Shown: piece by piece, positions 24,748-35,077 of the stretch
Layout of the letters: every line of letters starts with the position of its first letter
Position numbering within the stretch: the stretch's first letter is position 1
From: Candidatus Binatia bacterium
Lineage (GTDB): Bacteria; Desulfobacterota_B; Binatia; UBA9968; JAJDTQ01
DNA: 64,000 nucleotides
Direction of reading: 5' to 3'
Assembly: GCA_022827045.1 (NCBI GenBank)
Contig: JAJDTQ010000134.1
Location: forward strand, 9,301 to 73,300
Made by a program: the position numbers and the translations under genes
Notes under the pieces: generated by a model
Database searches by the model: none
Told to the model about the DNA's origin: nothing
What the model saw: the letters and a program-made list of their open reading frames with translations, nothing else

Positions 24748-27700
24748 ATGAGCGATGAGTCTTCCGTTCCCCCTGGGAAGCAAGGTACCGAAGCGAAACG
24801 CGGCGACCGGGAGGTTTCGCCGTCCGCAGAGCCCATCGCCATCGTGGGCATGGCGTGCCGGTTCCCGGGTGCGCCGGACCTATCCTCCTTCTGGCGTCTG
24901 CTGGAGGCTGGGGAGAACTCCGTCACTCAAGTAATTCCCGGTTCCGGCGGCGGTCGCATCGGCGAGCTCTTCCCTGAGGCCGACGTCCAGAACGAAGCGT
25001 GCCTTTTCGCTGCCTACCTCGACGAGATCGACCTGTTCGACGCCCCGTTCTTCCGGATTTCGCCCGTGGAGGCGCAACTGCTGGACCCGCAACAGAGGTT
25101 GATGCTGGAAACGAGCTGGCGGGCTCTGGAGGACGCGGGAATGGATCCGGACCGGCTCAAGGGCAGCCGCACCGGAGTATACGCCGGCATCAGCAACAAC
25201 GATTACCGCGCGCTGATCCTGGGCGGGGAAGAGGTCCCCGGACCCGCCGCCAGCCTCTACGCCGTCAGCGGCACTTCCTTCAACACGGCCATCGGACGGG
25301 TTGCCTTCGTGCTGGGCCTGGAGGGACCTGCCATGGCGCTGGACACCGCCTGCTCGTCGTCGCTGGTGGCGATACACCAGGCGGTGTCGGGCCTGCAGCG
25401 GGGCGAGGCCGCTCTTGCCCTCGCCGGAGGCGTGCACACGATCCTGTCGGGACGGCTCTCGGAACTGCGCGGCAATGCCGGAATGCTGGCGCCGGACGGA
25501 CAATGCAAGACGTTCGACGCCGCCGCGAACGGGTACGTGCGGGGCGAGGGCTGCGGGATCGTGGTGTTGAAGCGGCTGCGCGACGCGGAGGCGGACGGCG
25601 ACCGCATCTGGGCCGTGATCCGGGGCGCGGCGGTCAACCAGGACGGCGCGAGCCCGGGACTGACGGTGCCGAACGGCGCAGCGCAGGAGCGGTGCATCGA
25701 AGAGGCCTTGTCACAGGCAGGGGTCCTGCCCGCGGAAGTGGACTACCTGGAGGCGCACGGCACCGGCACCGAGGTCGGGGACCCGATCGAGGCGCAGGCG
25801 GCCGGGGCGGTCTACGGCAGGGGGCGCGAAGCGGAGCGGCCGCTGCTGATCGGTTCGGTGAAGACCAACATCGGCCACCTGGAGCCCGCGGCAGGGGTCG
25901 CCGGGCTGATGAAGGTGGTGCTCTCGATGAACCGGCGCACGATCCCGAAGCATCTTCATTTCCGGAATCCCAACCCTCAGATCGACTGGGACCGATTGCC
26001 GCTGCGGGTTACCTCCGATCCGATGGATTGGCCGCGTCATTCCGGCCGCGCTCCGTTGGCGGGTGTGAGCGGGTTCGGCTGGTCCGGGACCAACGCCCAT
26101 CTGGTGGTCGAGGGTTACGACTCTACGGGGGACGTCCCGGCGGGCTCCGACAGGAAAGAGTGGGCTTCAGGCTCATCATTGTCCATCGCCGTTTCGCTCC
26201 CGGAGGGAACCGCGGCGCCCGCGGCGGAAGCGCTTTCCACCCGCGAAACGCGTCTTCTGCCGCTCTCGGGCAAGTCGTCCGAGACGCTGCGGGAGCTGGC
26301 CGGGCGGTACCTGGGATGGCTCGACGAGCACGCCGGGGATCTCTCTTCCGGCGGCGGCGCCGGGGACCTGCTGCTTTCGGACATGGCCTGGACGGCGGCG
26401 GTGGGACGGAGTCACTTCAGCCATCGGAAGGGTCTGGTGTTCCGGGACGGCGGGAACCTGCGCGAGGGCCTGCGGGCGCTGGCGGACGGGGACGGCGAAC
26501 CGGCAACGGCCTCGGAGGCGCCCGCCAGGGTGGCGTTCGCGTACACGGGACAGGCCAGCCAGTGGGTGGGGATGGGGCAGGACCTGTACGACTGCGAGCC
26601 GGTGGCCCGGGCGGTCCTGGACCGTTGCGATGCGGTGCTCCGGGAGGAACGGGGCGCGTCGTTGCTGGACGTTGTGTTCGGCCGCTCGGGAGACCTCGAC
26701 GACGCGGCATGGACACAGCCGGCGATCTACGCGCTGGAGTGTGCGTTGACCGCGCTTTGGGCGAGCCTGGGGATCCGGCCGGACGTGGTGGTGGGGCACA
26801 GCCTCGGGGAGATCGCGGCCGCCCAGGCCGCCGGGGTCTTCGGCCTCGAGGACGGCCTGCGGTTTGCCGCGGCCCGCGGCGCGTTGATGGGAGCGTTGCC
26901 CGGACAGGGGGCGATGGCGGCGATCTTCGCGCCGGAGTCGCGCGTTGCGGCCGTGGTGGAGGAACTGAACGCGGCCTCCGCCGGGCCCGGCGTGAGCATG
27001 GCCGCGGACAACGGCGCGAGCCAGGTGGTGAGCGGCTCCGCGGTGGACGTTGAGGCGGTCCTGGCGCGCTTCGAGAGCGAGGGCGTGGGAGTGGCGCGGT
27101 TGAGGAAGAGTCCGGCCTACCACAGCGCTCTGGTGGAACCGGCGCTGGACGGCGTGGAGGCGGCGCTTTCGGGTGTCGCCCTCGCGCCGCCGTCGGTTGA
27201 GTTCGTCAGCACCGTGACCGGCCGGCCGGTGGAGCCGGGCACGGCGCTGGACGGGGCCTACTGGCGCCGTCAGGCGCGAGAGCGGGTGGCGTTCCGCGGC
27301 GCGGTGGAGACGCTGGCCGGACTGAACGTGGACGCCGTGGTGGAGATCGGACCCCACGCGGTGCTGGGTCCGATGGTTGCCATGACCTGGCCGGAGTCGG
27401 CGGCCGGCGTCCGGGTGCTTTCGAGCCTCAGGCGTCCGTCCCGCGATACGCCGACGGGTGAGGGCAGGGACACGTTCGTGGCGGCGGCGGCGGAAGCGTA
27501 CGAGGCCGGCCTCCCGATCCATTTCCCGGGACTCTTCGCCGGCGAGGAGCGGCGCCGGATCTCGCTGCCGGGCTATCCGTTCCAGCGCCAGAGCCACTGG
27601 GTCAAGGCGCGAAGGCGCCGGATCCTGGGGGCCGGCCATCCATTGCTCGGCGGCCGGCACGAATCCGCCAGCGGGGAGACTACCTTCGATACGGAACTCT

Positions 27701-30700
27701 TTCCCTCGGACCCGGTCTGGCTGAACGATCACCGGGTGTTCGGCCGGCTGGTTGCGCCGGGTGCGCTTTACGGCGCCATGGTCGCATCGGTGTCGTTCGC
27801 GGAGGAGACCGGACGGTACGCGGTGGAGGATATGCAGCTCCACAACCCGCTGATTTTCCCGGACGGGGATTCCGGAGACGGGACCGCCGAACCAAGCCGG
27901 AAGATGCAGGTGCTGCTCGACGGTTCCGGCGAGGGGCCGTCACGCCGTATCCGGATACTCAGCAGGGGAGATGCCGGAGCCGAATGGACGCTGCACGCGG
28001 AGGCGCGGGTGTCGCCGGAAGCCGGCGGCCTCCAGGCCGAACCGCGGGATGACCTGGAAGGCCTCAAGGCCGGGCTGTCGCCGCGGGACGTGGCCGGCCT
28101 TTACCGGGCCAAGGCCGAGGTCGGAATCGATCTCGGCCCGTCGTTCCGCACGCTGGAAGCGGTCTGGTCCGGGACGGGTAAGGCGCTTGGCGAGCTGGCT
28201 CTTCCGGCAGGCGTCGACTCCGGCGGGGTCGACATCCATCCGCTCCTGCTCGACGGGTGTTTCCAGGTCATGGCCGCGGCGCGCGATTCGGCGGAGAGTT
28301 GGGAGGGGATCACCTACCTGCCGTTCGGGTGGGAACGGCTGTGGCTAAAGGGGGCGCTGCCGGAGCGGGTCGTCTGCCACGCGCGCATGGCGGGGGACCG
28401 GCAGACCGCGGCCCCGGATGCGGGATCTGAACCGCCGGAGGTGCTGACCGGGGACCTCCGGATCTACGACCCGAGCGGGACCCTGCTGGGCGGGTTGGAC
28501 GGTTACACGGTGAAGCGGGCGACCCGGGAAGCGATGCTCTCGGCGGTGGAAGGGTTGGACGAACTGCTCTACGAGGTGGTGTGGCGGGACGGCGTCCTTG
28601 CGCCGGGAATGCCGTCCGCCGATTTCCTCACAAGTCCGTCAGATATGGTTCCCCGCTCGGAACCTTTCTCCCGCTACCTAACCGCTGAAGGAGTCGGAGT
28701 CGAAGAAGAGGCCGCCCTGCAAGCCGACCTGGAGAGACTGGCGTGGTCCTATGCGCTCTCGACCCTGGAAAAGCTGGGTTGGCAGCGCCGGACGGGCGAC
28801 GCCGTGGACTCTGAGGGCTTGCGGCAGGACCTGGAGGTTTTACCGGACCACTCGCAGTTGTTCCGCCGGATCCTCGAAATACTGGTCAGGTCGGGCGTAC
28901 TGGAGGTGGCGGGCGAGGGCTTCGTGGTGGCGGTCGGGGCGGGAGATCCGTTGCCGGAATCAATGCCGCAAGATCCCGAGGAGTATGCCACCGGCATGAG
29001 CGGACGTTACTCGCACGGTACGAACGAGATCGGGCTCTTCCGGCGATGCGCCGGGGCGCTGGCGGAGGTGCTGCGCGGCCGTGAGGATCCACTGTCGCTG
29101 CTGTTCGGCGACGCGGAACCGCAGGCTGCCGACCTCTACCGGAGGGCACCGGTGTGGAAAGCCGCGAACCAGATGTTGGGAGAGGTGGTGCAGAATATCG
29201 CGGCCGGGTTGCCCGACGGACGGCAGCTCAGGGTGCTGGAGGTTGGCGCGGGTATTGGGTCGGCGACCGAGTGCATCCTGCCCGGGCTTCCGGCCGGCCG
29301 GTTCGACTACACGTACACCGACATCTCCGCGGGCTTCTTCGCGGACGCGGAGGGGCGTTTCAGCCAAGCGGATGTGCCGATCGAATACCGCGTCTTGGAT
29401 ATCGAGAAGGATCCGGAGGCTCAGGGCTTTGACTCCCACGGTTATGATCTGGTGATTGCCGCCAACGTGCTGCATGCGACGCAGTATCTCGACGAGACGC
29501 TGATGCACTGCCGGGAGCTGCTGGCACCGGCGGGACAGCTCGTGGCGCTGGAGAACCAGCGTGGCAGAGGTTGGATGGATCTGATTTTCGGACAACTCGA
29601 CGGCTGGTGGCGATTTGCTGACCGGTACCGCTCGGACCACGCCTTGGCAGGGCCCGACGTGTGGCGGCAAGCGCTCGGCGACGTGGGTTTCGGCGATGTC
29701 CAAATCCTCGGAGTCGATGAGTCCGAGTCGGCCGGGTTGCCCGACCGGGGCGTGATCGTGGCGCAGGGCCCGGTGGAGGTGGTCCTGCCGCCGGCCGCAT
29801 GGGTTCTCGCAGCGGACCGGGGCGGCGTGGCTGCGGCGCTGGCGGACCAACTCGCGGCGCGGAATCAGACGGTCGTGCTAGCGGGTGGGGAATCTCCGAG
29901 GAACGGGGGATCCGCGCACGACGCGACCGGAGTCGTCAGAAGAGCCGTGGAGATGGATCGGCGCGAGTCGTGGCAGTCCCTTCTGGAGGAGTTGCCCGGT
30001 GATGTGCCGTTCGGTGGTATCGTGCATCTTGCGGCGCTGGACGGTCACGGGTCACGGGCGACTGCGGAGGAAATGGGAGAGGATGCGAGACGAGCGGCGG
30101 CGAGCGCGCTGGCGCTGACGCAGGGCGTGATCGATGCCGATCTGACCCCCGCGAAGGGAGTGTGGTTCGTCACGCGGGGCGCGCAGGTTCTGGAGCGGGA
30201 GCGCGTAGGGCAGCTCGCCGGAGCGACGTTGTGGGGTTTCGGCAGGGTGGTGGTTAGGGAAGCGGCGCAGATGAATCCGAAGATGATCGATCTCGACCCC
30301 GAGGAGACGGAACTGCCAGCCGACTTCTCGGAGGAACTGCTGTTTCCCGACCCGGAGACGCAAATCGCGTACCGGGCCGGGTACCGCCGGGTGGCCCGCC
30401 TAGTTCGGGCCTCGGCGCACCTTGCCTTGCCGGAGGGGTCGGACTGGCTGTTGGCACCAGACGCCGGCGGCTCCCTAGGAGAGCTTCAAGTCAAGCCGTT
30501 GCCAGCGCGTTCCTTGGAACCGAAGGAAGTTCGCGTCGCGGTCGAAGCTCGCGGGCTGAACTTCCTCGACGTGTTTCGGGGCATGGGCCTAGTCGGTGAA
30601 GGCCTGATGGGCGAGGAGATGTGCGGCCGGATCGTCGAGGTCGGTTCCGAGACCTCCACCGTCTCCGTGGGCGACCGCGTGGTCGGCCTAGCATTCGGCA

Positions 30701-33700
30701 CATTCGGACCGGAAGTGGTGACGAGGGAGGAACTGGTGGCACCCGCGCCTGCGGGGATTCCGGTCGCTGCCCTCGCCACCATGCCCACCGTGTTCGTGAC
30801 CTCCGCGCTGTCCTTCGATCTTGCAGGGCTGAAGGCCGGCGAACGGGTGCTCATTCACGCGGCCGCGGGCGGCGTCGGGCTCGCGGCCGTCCAGTTGGCG
30901 CAGGCCGCTGGCGCTGAAGTTTTTGCCACCGCGAGCGAGCCAAAACAGGCGTATCTCCGATCGCTCGGCGTGAAACACATTTTCGACAGCCGCACGACGA
31001 ACTTCGGCAAGGAGATCTTGGAAGCCACGGACGGTGCGGGTGTGGATGTGGTGGTGAACAGCCTTACAGGAGAGGGCTTCATTGAGGCGAGTCTGTCCTG
31101 CCTCAGACACGGCGGTCGATTCGTGGAACTAGCCAGGCGCGACATCCTGAGCGAGGAGGAAATGGCGGCTGCGCGGCCGGACGTGGGCTACTCCATCCTG
31201 GAGTTGGATGTCTTGAAGGAGCAGGACCCGGCGCGACCGGGAGCGGCGCTCCGGAACGTGATGGAACAACTGGGGGCTGGAGAGTTGAAGCCCTTGATCC
31301 ACAGCAGGTGGCCACTGGCCGAGGCGGGAGCCGCGATGGAGTTCATGCGCGACGCCCGGCACATTGGCAAGATCGTGCTTACCGCACCATCGCTCGTGGA
31401 GGGGCGGCTGCGGCAGGACCGAACCTATCTGGTGACCGGCGGCTTGGGCGGGATCGGGTGCGCCTTGGCCGGTTGGCTGGCGGAGCGGGGAGCGGGGGCG
31501 ATCGTATTGAATGGTCGGCGGGCTCCGGACGCGGAGGCGGAGGAAGTGATCGGCGCGCTCCAGGAACGCGGAGTCACGGTGCAGGTGGAGTTGGCCGATG
31601 TGACGGATGCCAACGCGGTGGACGGAATGCTCGAGCGGATCAAAGGGGAGTTGCCGCCGCTTGGAGGCGTAATCCACAGCGTGGGTGTGCTGGCGGATGC
31701 TTCACTGGCCAATCAGGACTGGGAGCGGTTTGAGCAGGTTCTGTGGCCGAAGGTCCTCGGCGCTTGGCATCTGCACCGGGGGACTGCTGACTGCGACTTG
31801 GACCTCTTCGTCCTATTCTCGAGCGTGGCCGGGATTCTGGGTAATCCGGGCCAGGCGAACCACGCGGCGGCCAATGCCTTCCTCGATCAACTCGCCGCCC
31901 ATCGGCGTGCGCTGGGGCTTCCCGGGCAGGCCATCGCTTGGGGAGCATGGTCTGGGCTCGGTGAGGCCGAGGAGCAGCGGGAGCGGATTGCCCGGCGGCG
32001 GGAGGCCGCCGGAACCGGCTGGTTCAGCCCGGAACAGGGCCTCAGCGCGTTCGACCGGCTGCTGCGCGAGGATCCCACGACCGCGGTCGTGCTGGCGGCG
32101 GACTGGTCCGTATTCGGAGAGGCCATTGAGGGCCGCCCGTCTCTGTTCGAAGATCTGCTGCCAGCGGCCGAGGATGCCTCCGAGGACTCTTTAGGCACAG
32201 CGGAAGATTTGCTTTCGCAACTGGGGGCCGCGCCGGCGGAGGCGCGCGAAGAGCTGCTCGTTTCCTTCCTGCAGCAGGAAGTGCAGGCGGTGTTGAGGCT
32301 GCCAGCGGCACCCGCGCCCGCGGTGGGCTTTTTCGATCTGGGGATTGACTCGCTGATGGCGGTGGAGCTGCGGAATCGGCTGAATCGGGCGTTCTCCGGG
32401 GAGTACGCGGCATCAAACACTGTGGTGTTCGACTACCCTGACATTGCCGCACTCGCCCGTCACCTGGCCGGTGAGCTCGGTGATGTCAGCAGTGCGCTGG
32501 CCGTCGAGGTGCAACCGGAGCAGTCGCCTGCGGTGCAGCGCGAGGACGACGGTATCGCCATCGTCGGCATGGCGTGCCGCTTCCCCGGCGCGCCGGATCT
32601 CGCCACATTCTGGCATCAGCTCGAAGCCGGCGCGGACGCGGTGACTGACGGACGCTGGAATTCCAGTTCTGGGAGCGCCGCAGAGCTTTCCGGCGAGTAC
32701 GCTTCGTACCGCCGGGGCGGGTTTGTGGAAGGGATCGATCAATTCGACGGGAGGTTCTTTCGGATTGCTCCGATCGAGGCGCGAGGCATGGACCCGCAAC
32801 AGCGGCTCCTCCTGGAAACGAGCTGGCAGGCTCTGGAGGATGCGGGGATCGAGGCGGACGGATTGAGGGGTAGCCGCACCGGGGTGTATGCCGGTGTCGC
32901 CGCCAGCGAGTACCGGGACCTGATGACGGCCGAAAAGTGTGACGTCAGCTACTTGGGTACCGCGGGGAGCATGACGGTTGGGCGAGTTTCCTTCGTGCTG
33001 GGTCTGGAGGGGCCGACGATGCCGGTGGAGCTGAACTGTGCTTCCTCACTGGTCGCTGTACATCAGGCGGTGACGGCTTTGCGGCAGGGCGAAGTGGATC
33101 TCGCCTTGGTTGGAGGGGTGAACGCGGTCCTGTCCCCCGGGCTGACCAGGGAGATGGCGGAACTGGGGATGCTGTCGCCCGAGGGTCGGTGCAAGACCTT
33201 CGATGCCTCTGCGGATGGCTTCGTGCGGGCCGAAGGCTGCGGGATGGTCGTCCTCAGACGGCTGGGGGATGCCGAGGCGGACGGCGACCGCATCTGGGGG
33301 TTGATCCGAGGATCGGCCGTCAACCAGAACGGGGCGACCGCAGGCCCGACCGTACCGAACGGTCCGGCGCAGGAGCGGGTGATCGAGCAGGCGCTGTCGC
33401 GGGCGGGAGTTCCGCCCTCTGAAGTGGATTACTTGGAAGCACACGGGGCCGGGTCCGCGCTGGGGGACCCGATCGAGGTGCAGGCCGCCGCGGCGGTGTA
33501 CGGCCGGGGACGCGAAGAGGACCGTCCCCTGCTGATCGGCTCTGTGAAAACCAACATCGGGCATTTGGAGACGGCCGCCGGAGTTGCCGGCCTGATCAAG
33601 ACGGTGCTGGCGATGAAGCGGGGGCTGATTCCGCGGCAACTGCACTTCCGGGATCCGAACCCACACCTCGACTGGGAGCGGCTCCCTGTGCGGGTGACTG

Positions 33701-34983
33701 CCGAGGACACGGACTGGCCTCTTCGTCCCGACCGGCCGCCGAGGGCCGCGGTCAGCGCCTTCGGGGTATCGGGAACGAACGCCCACGTGGTGGTGGAAGG
33801 GTATGAAGCAGCCGACGGGGCCCCCCTGCCGGCGGGCTCGGCGCAACCCGTGACCGCGTCCATGCCGGAGTCGCTGGCGGATCTGCCGCTGGCGGAGGAA
33901 GGATTCACGGGACGCGGGATGCGGTTCCTGCCGCTGTCGGGGAAGGAGGACGGTGCCCTTCGGGACCTTGCGCGGCAGTATTCTAGCTGGCTCGACGAGC
34001 ACGCTGACGCGGGGACCGCCGAAACCATGCTTGCCGACATGGCGTGGACGGCCGGCGTGGGGCGGAGTCATTTCGACTACCGGGCCGGCGTGGTGTTCGG
34101 CGATGTCGCGTCGCTGCGGGACGGGCTGAAGACGCTGGTGGAGGGGGATGAGCGGCCGCAGCCGGTGGCGGCGACCAAGGTGGCGTTTGCGTACACCGGA
34201 GAGGGCAGCCAATGGATCGGCATGGGGCAGGCGCTGTACGAATGCGAGCCGGTGGTGCGGGCGGTTCTCGACCGCTGCGACGCGATACTGCGGGAAGAAC
34301 GGGGCGCGTCGCTGTTGGACGCGATGTTTGGCCGGGCCGATTCCGCGGGAGCTTTGGACGACCCGGCGTGGATGCAGCCAGCCATATACGCGCTGGAGTG
34401 CGCGCTTACGGCGCTGTGGTCAAGCGTGGGGATTCGGCCGAGCGCGGTAGTCGGGCAGGGCCTCGGGGAACTGGCGGCAGCGCAGGCCGCGGGGGTGTTT
34501 GGTTTGGAGGAAGGGTTGCGGCTTGCGGTGGCGCGGGGTGCGGAGGAGGGTTTGGAAGGCATTGAGGTTGCGTCGCCGGCGCTCACCTTCGTGAGCAGCG
34601 TGACGGGGCAGGTGGTGGAATCGGAGGACGCGCTCGACGGGGCGTACTGGCAGCGGCAGGCGCGTGAGTCGGTAGCGCTCGACCGCTGCGTGGAGACACT
34701 GGCCGAGCTAGGTGTGCAGGTCGTCGTGGAGATTGGCCCAGACGCGGTGTTGGGTCCGAAGATAGCTTCGACCGACGGTGCTGGAATGCCGGTCGTGTTG
34801 TCGAGCCTAGGGACCTCGCAGGGAGACGATGGCTTCGTGGCGGCGGTTGCCGGCGCGTACGAGGCGGGGCTGGCGGTTTCTTTTGCGGGGTTGTTCGCTG
34901 GGGAGACGCGGTGTCGGATCTCGCTGCCGAGCTATCCGTTCCAGCGTCGCCGCCACTGGATCGAAGCGCGGTCCGCTTCTTGA
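24748..34983 (+). CDS. Type I polyketide/fatty-acid synthase KS-AT-DH-cMT-(psiKR)-ER-KR-ACP-KS-AT*
   Basis: A protein of about 3,411 residues (ATG 24748). KS1 about 27-450: Cys202 (DTACSSS), His337, His377. AT1 about 595-890: GHSLGE Ser685, His792; GHSLGE suggests malonyl-CoA. DH: HxxxGxxxxP His995 and Asp1169 (DGCFQ). C-methyltransferase about 1420-1680 (LEVGAGIGSAT). A structural KR half lies near 1690-1900. ER about 1920-2215: HAAAGGVGLAAVQLA. KR about 2225-2480: TGGLGGIG; the usual YAAAN Tyr is His2372. ACP: GIDSLM Ser2535. KS2 about 2600-3030: Cys2764 in NCASS, His2899, His2939. AT2 about 3145-3395 lacks Ser (GQGLGE, Gly3238) and about 89 residues with His. No thioesterase is fused. The expected product is a methyl-branched saturated chain built iteratively. 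Confidence 0.93.
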   Translation: MSDESSVPPGKQGTEAKRGDREVSPSAEPIAIVGMACRFPGAPDLSSFWRLLEAGENSVTQVIPGSGGGRIGELFPEADVQNEACLFAAYLDEIDLFDAPFFRISPVEAQLLDPQQRLMLETSWRALEDAGMDPDRLKGSRTGVYAGISNNDYRALILGGEEVPGPAASLYAVSGTSFNTAIGRVAFVLGLEGPAMALDTACSSSLVAIHQAVSGLQRGEAALALAGGVHTILSGRLSELRGNAGMLAPDGQCKTFDAAANGYVRGEGCGIVVLKRLRDAEADGDRIWAVIRGAAVNQDGASPGLTVPNGAAQERCIEEALSQAGVLPAEVDYLEAHGTGTEVGDPIEAQAAGAVYGRGREAERPLLIGSVKTNIGHLEPAAGVAGLMKVVLSMNRRTIPKHLHFRNPNPQIDWDRLPLRVTSDPMDWPRHSGRAPLAGVSGFGWSGTNAHLVVEGYDSTGDVPAGSDRKEWASGSSLSIAVSLPEGTAAPAAEALSTRETRLLPLSGKSSETLRELAGRYLGWLDEHAGDLSSGGGAGDLLLSDMAWTAAVGRSHFSHRKGLVFRDGGNLREGLRALADGDGEPATASEAPARVAFAYTGQASQWVGMGQDLYDCEPVARAVLDRCDAVLREERGASLLDVVFGRSGDLDDAAWTQPAIYALECALTALWASLGIRPDVVVGHSLGEIAAAQAAGVFGLEDGLRFAAARGALMGALPGQGAMAAIFAPESRVAAVVEELNAASAGPGVSMAADNGASQVVSGSAVDVEAVLARFESEGVGVARLRKSPAYHSALVEPALDGVEAALSGVALAPPSVEFVSTVTGRPVEPGTALDGAYWRRQARERVAFRGAVETLAGLNVDAVVEIGPHAVLGPMVAMTWPESAAGVRVLSSLRRPSRDTPTGEGRDTFVAAAAEAYEAGLPIHFPGLFAGEERRRISLPGYPFQRQSHWVKARRRRILGAGHPLLGGRHESASGETTFDTELFPSDPVWLNDHRVFGRLVAPGALYGAMVASVSFAEETGRYAVEDMQLHNPLIFPDGDSGDGTAEPSRKMQVLLDGSGEGPSRRIRILSRGDAGAEWTLHAEARVSPEAGGLQAEPRDDLEGLKAGLSPRDVAGLYRAKAEVGIDLGPSFRTLEAVWSGTGKALGELALPAGVDSGGVDIHPLLLDGCFQVMAAARDSAESWEGITYLPFGWERLWLKGALPERVVCHARMAGDRQTAAPDAGSEPPEVLTGDLRIYDPSGTLLGGLDGYTVKRATREAMLSAVEGLDELLYEVVWRDGVLAPGMPSADFLTSPSDMVPRSEPFSRYLTAEGVGVEEEAALQADLERLAWSYALSTLEKLGWQRRTGDAVDSEGLRQDLEVLPDHSQLFRRILEILVRSGVLEVAGEGFVVAVGAGDPLPESMPQDPEEYATGMSGRYSHGTNEIGLFRRCAGALAEVLRGREDPLSLLFGDAEPQAADLYRRAPVWKAANQMLGEVVQNIAAGLPDGRQLRVLEVGAGIGSATECILPGLPAGRFDYTYTDISAGFFADAEGRFSQADVPIEYRVLDIEKDPEAQGFDSHGYDLVIAANVLHATQYLDETLMHCRELLAPAGQLVALENQRGRGWMDLIFGQLDGWWRFADRYRSDHALAGPDVWRQALGDVGFGDVQILGVDESESAGLPDRGVIVAQGPVEVVLPPAAWVLAADRGGVAAALADQLAARNQTVVLAGGESPRNGGSAHDATGVVRRAVEMDRRESWQSLLEELPGDVPFGGIVHLAALDGHGSRATAEEMGEDARRAAASALALTQGVIDADLTPAKGVWFVTRGAQVLERERVGQLAGATLWGFGRVVVREAAQMNPKMIDLDPEETELPADFSEELLFPDPETQIAYRAGYRRVARLVRASAHLALPEGSDWLLAPDAGGSLGELQVKPLPARSLEPKEVRVAVEARGLNFLDVFRGMGLVGEGLMGEEMCGRIVEVGSETSTVSVGDRVVGLAFGTFGPEVVTREELVAPAPAGIPVAALATMPTVFVTSALSFDLAGLKAGERVLIHAAAGGVGLAAVQLAQAAGAEVFATASEPKQAYLRSLGVKHIFDSRTTNFGKEILEATDGAGVDVVVNSLTGEGFIEASLSCLRHGGRFVELARRDILSEEEMAAARPDVGYSILELDVLKEQDPARPGAALRNVMEQLGAGELKPLIHSRWPLAEAGAAMEFMRDARHIGKIVLTAPSLVEGRLRQDRTYLVTGGLGGIGCALAGWLAERGAGAIVLNGRRAPDAEAEEVIGALQERGVTVQVELADVTDANAVDGMLERIKGELPPLGGVIHSVGVLADASLANQDWERFEQVLWPKVLGAWHLHRGTADCDLDLFVLFSSVAGILGNPGQANHAAANAFLDQLAAHRRALGLPGQAIAWGAWSGLGEAEEQRERIARRREAAGTGWFSPEQGLSAFDRLLREDPTTAVVLAADWSVFGEAIEGRPSLFEDLLPAAEDASEDSLGTAEDLLSQLGAAPAEAREELLVSFLQQEVQAVLRLPAAPAPAVGFFDLGIDSLMAVELRNRLNRAFSGEYAASNTVVFDYPDIAALARHLAGELGDVSSALAVEVQPEQSPAVQREDDGIAIVGMACRFPGAPDLATFWHQLEAGADAVTDGRWNSSSGSAAELSGEYASYRRGGFVEGIDQFDGRFFRIAPIEARGMDPQQRLLLETSWQALEDAGIEADGLRGSRTGVYAGVAASEYRDLMTAEKCDVSYLGTAGSMTVGRVSFVLGLEGPTMPVELNCASSLVAVHQAVTALRQGEVDLALVGGVNAVLSPGLTREMAELGMLSPEGRCKTFDASADGFVRAEGCGMVVLRRLGDAEADGDRIWGLIRGSAVNQNGATAGPTVPNGPAQERVIEQALSRAGVPPSEVDYLEAHGAGSALGDPIEVQAAAAVYGRGREEDRPLLIGSVKTNIGHLETAAGVAGLIKTVLAMKRGLIPRQLHFRDPNPHLDWERLPVRVTAEDTDWPLRPDRPPRAAVSAFGVSGTNAHVVVEGYEAADGAPLPAGSAQPVTASMPESLADLPLAEEGFTGRGMRFLPLSGKEDGALRDLARQYSSWLDEHADAGTAETMLADMAWTAGVGRSHFDYRAGVVFGDVASLRDGLKTLVEGDERPQPVAATKVAFAYTGEGSQWIGMGQALYECEPVVRAVLDRCDAILREERGASLLDAMFGRADSAGALDDPAWMQPAIYALECALTALWSSVGIRPSAVVGQGLGELAAAQAAGVFGLEEGLRLAVARGAEEGLEGIEVASPALTFVSSVTGQVVESEDALDGAYWQRQARESVALDRCVETLAELGVQVVVEIGPDAVLGPKIASTDGAGMPVVLSSLGTSQGDDGFVAAVAGAYEAGLAVSFAGLFAGETRCRISLPSYPFQRRRHWIEARSAS

Positions 34984-34993
34984 ATACAGTGGA

Positions 34994-35022
34994 TTGACCC
35001 CACGCGCCCCTTTTATTATGCT
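34994..35022 (+). promoter_or_regulatory. Sigma70-like promoter before discrete ACP
   Basis: TTGACC (34994-34999), a 17-base spacer, and TATGCT (35017-35022), 56 bases before the ACP start. It would let the ACP, phosphopantetheinyl transferase and hydrolase genes be transcribed apart from the synthase. Matches are 5/6 and 4/6 to consensus. Confidence 0.5.
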
Positions 35023-35077
35023 ACGTCCCTTGTGTCTGACGTTTTAAGCCATCAACCATTGCGAAAGGATTGCGAAT

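Noticed and set aside
26176..27843. A 555-codon minus-strand frame inside the synthase
   Set aside because: Antisense to AT1 and DH with no recognisable protein features.
32540..34200. KS2 as an inactive KSQ or Cys-less domain
   Set aside because: The active-site Cys (2764) and both His residues are present; only the surrounding residues differ.
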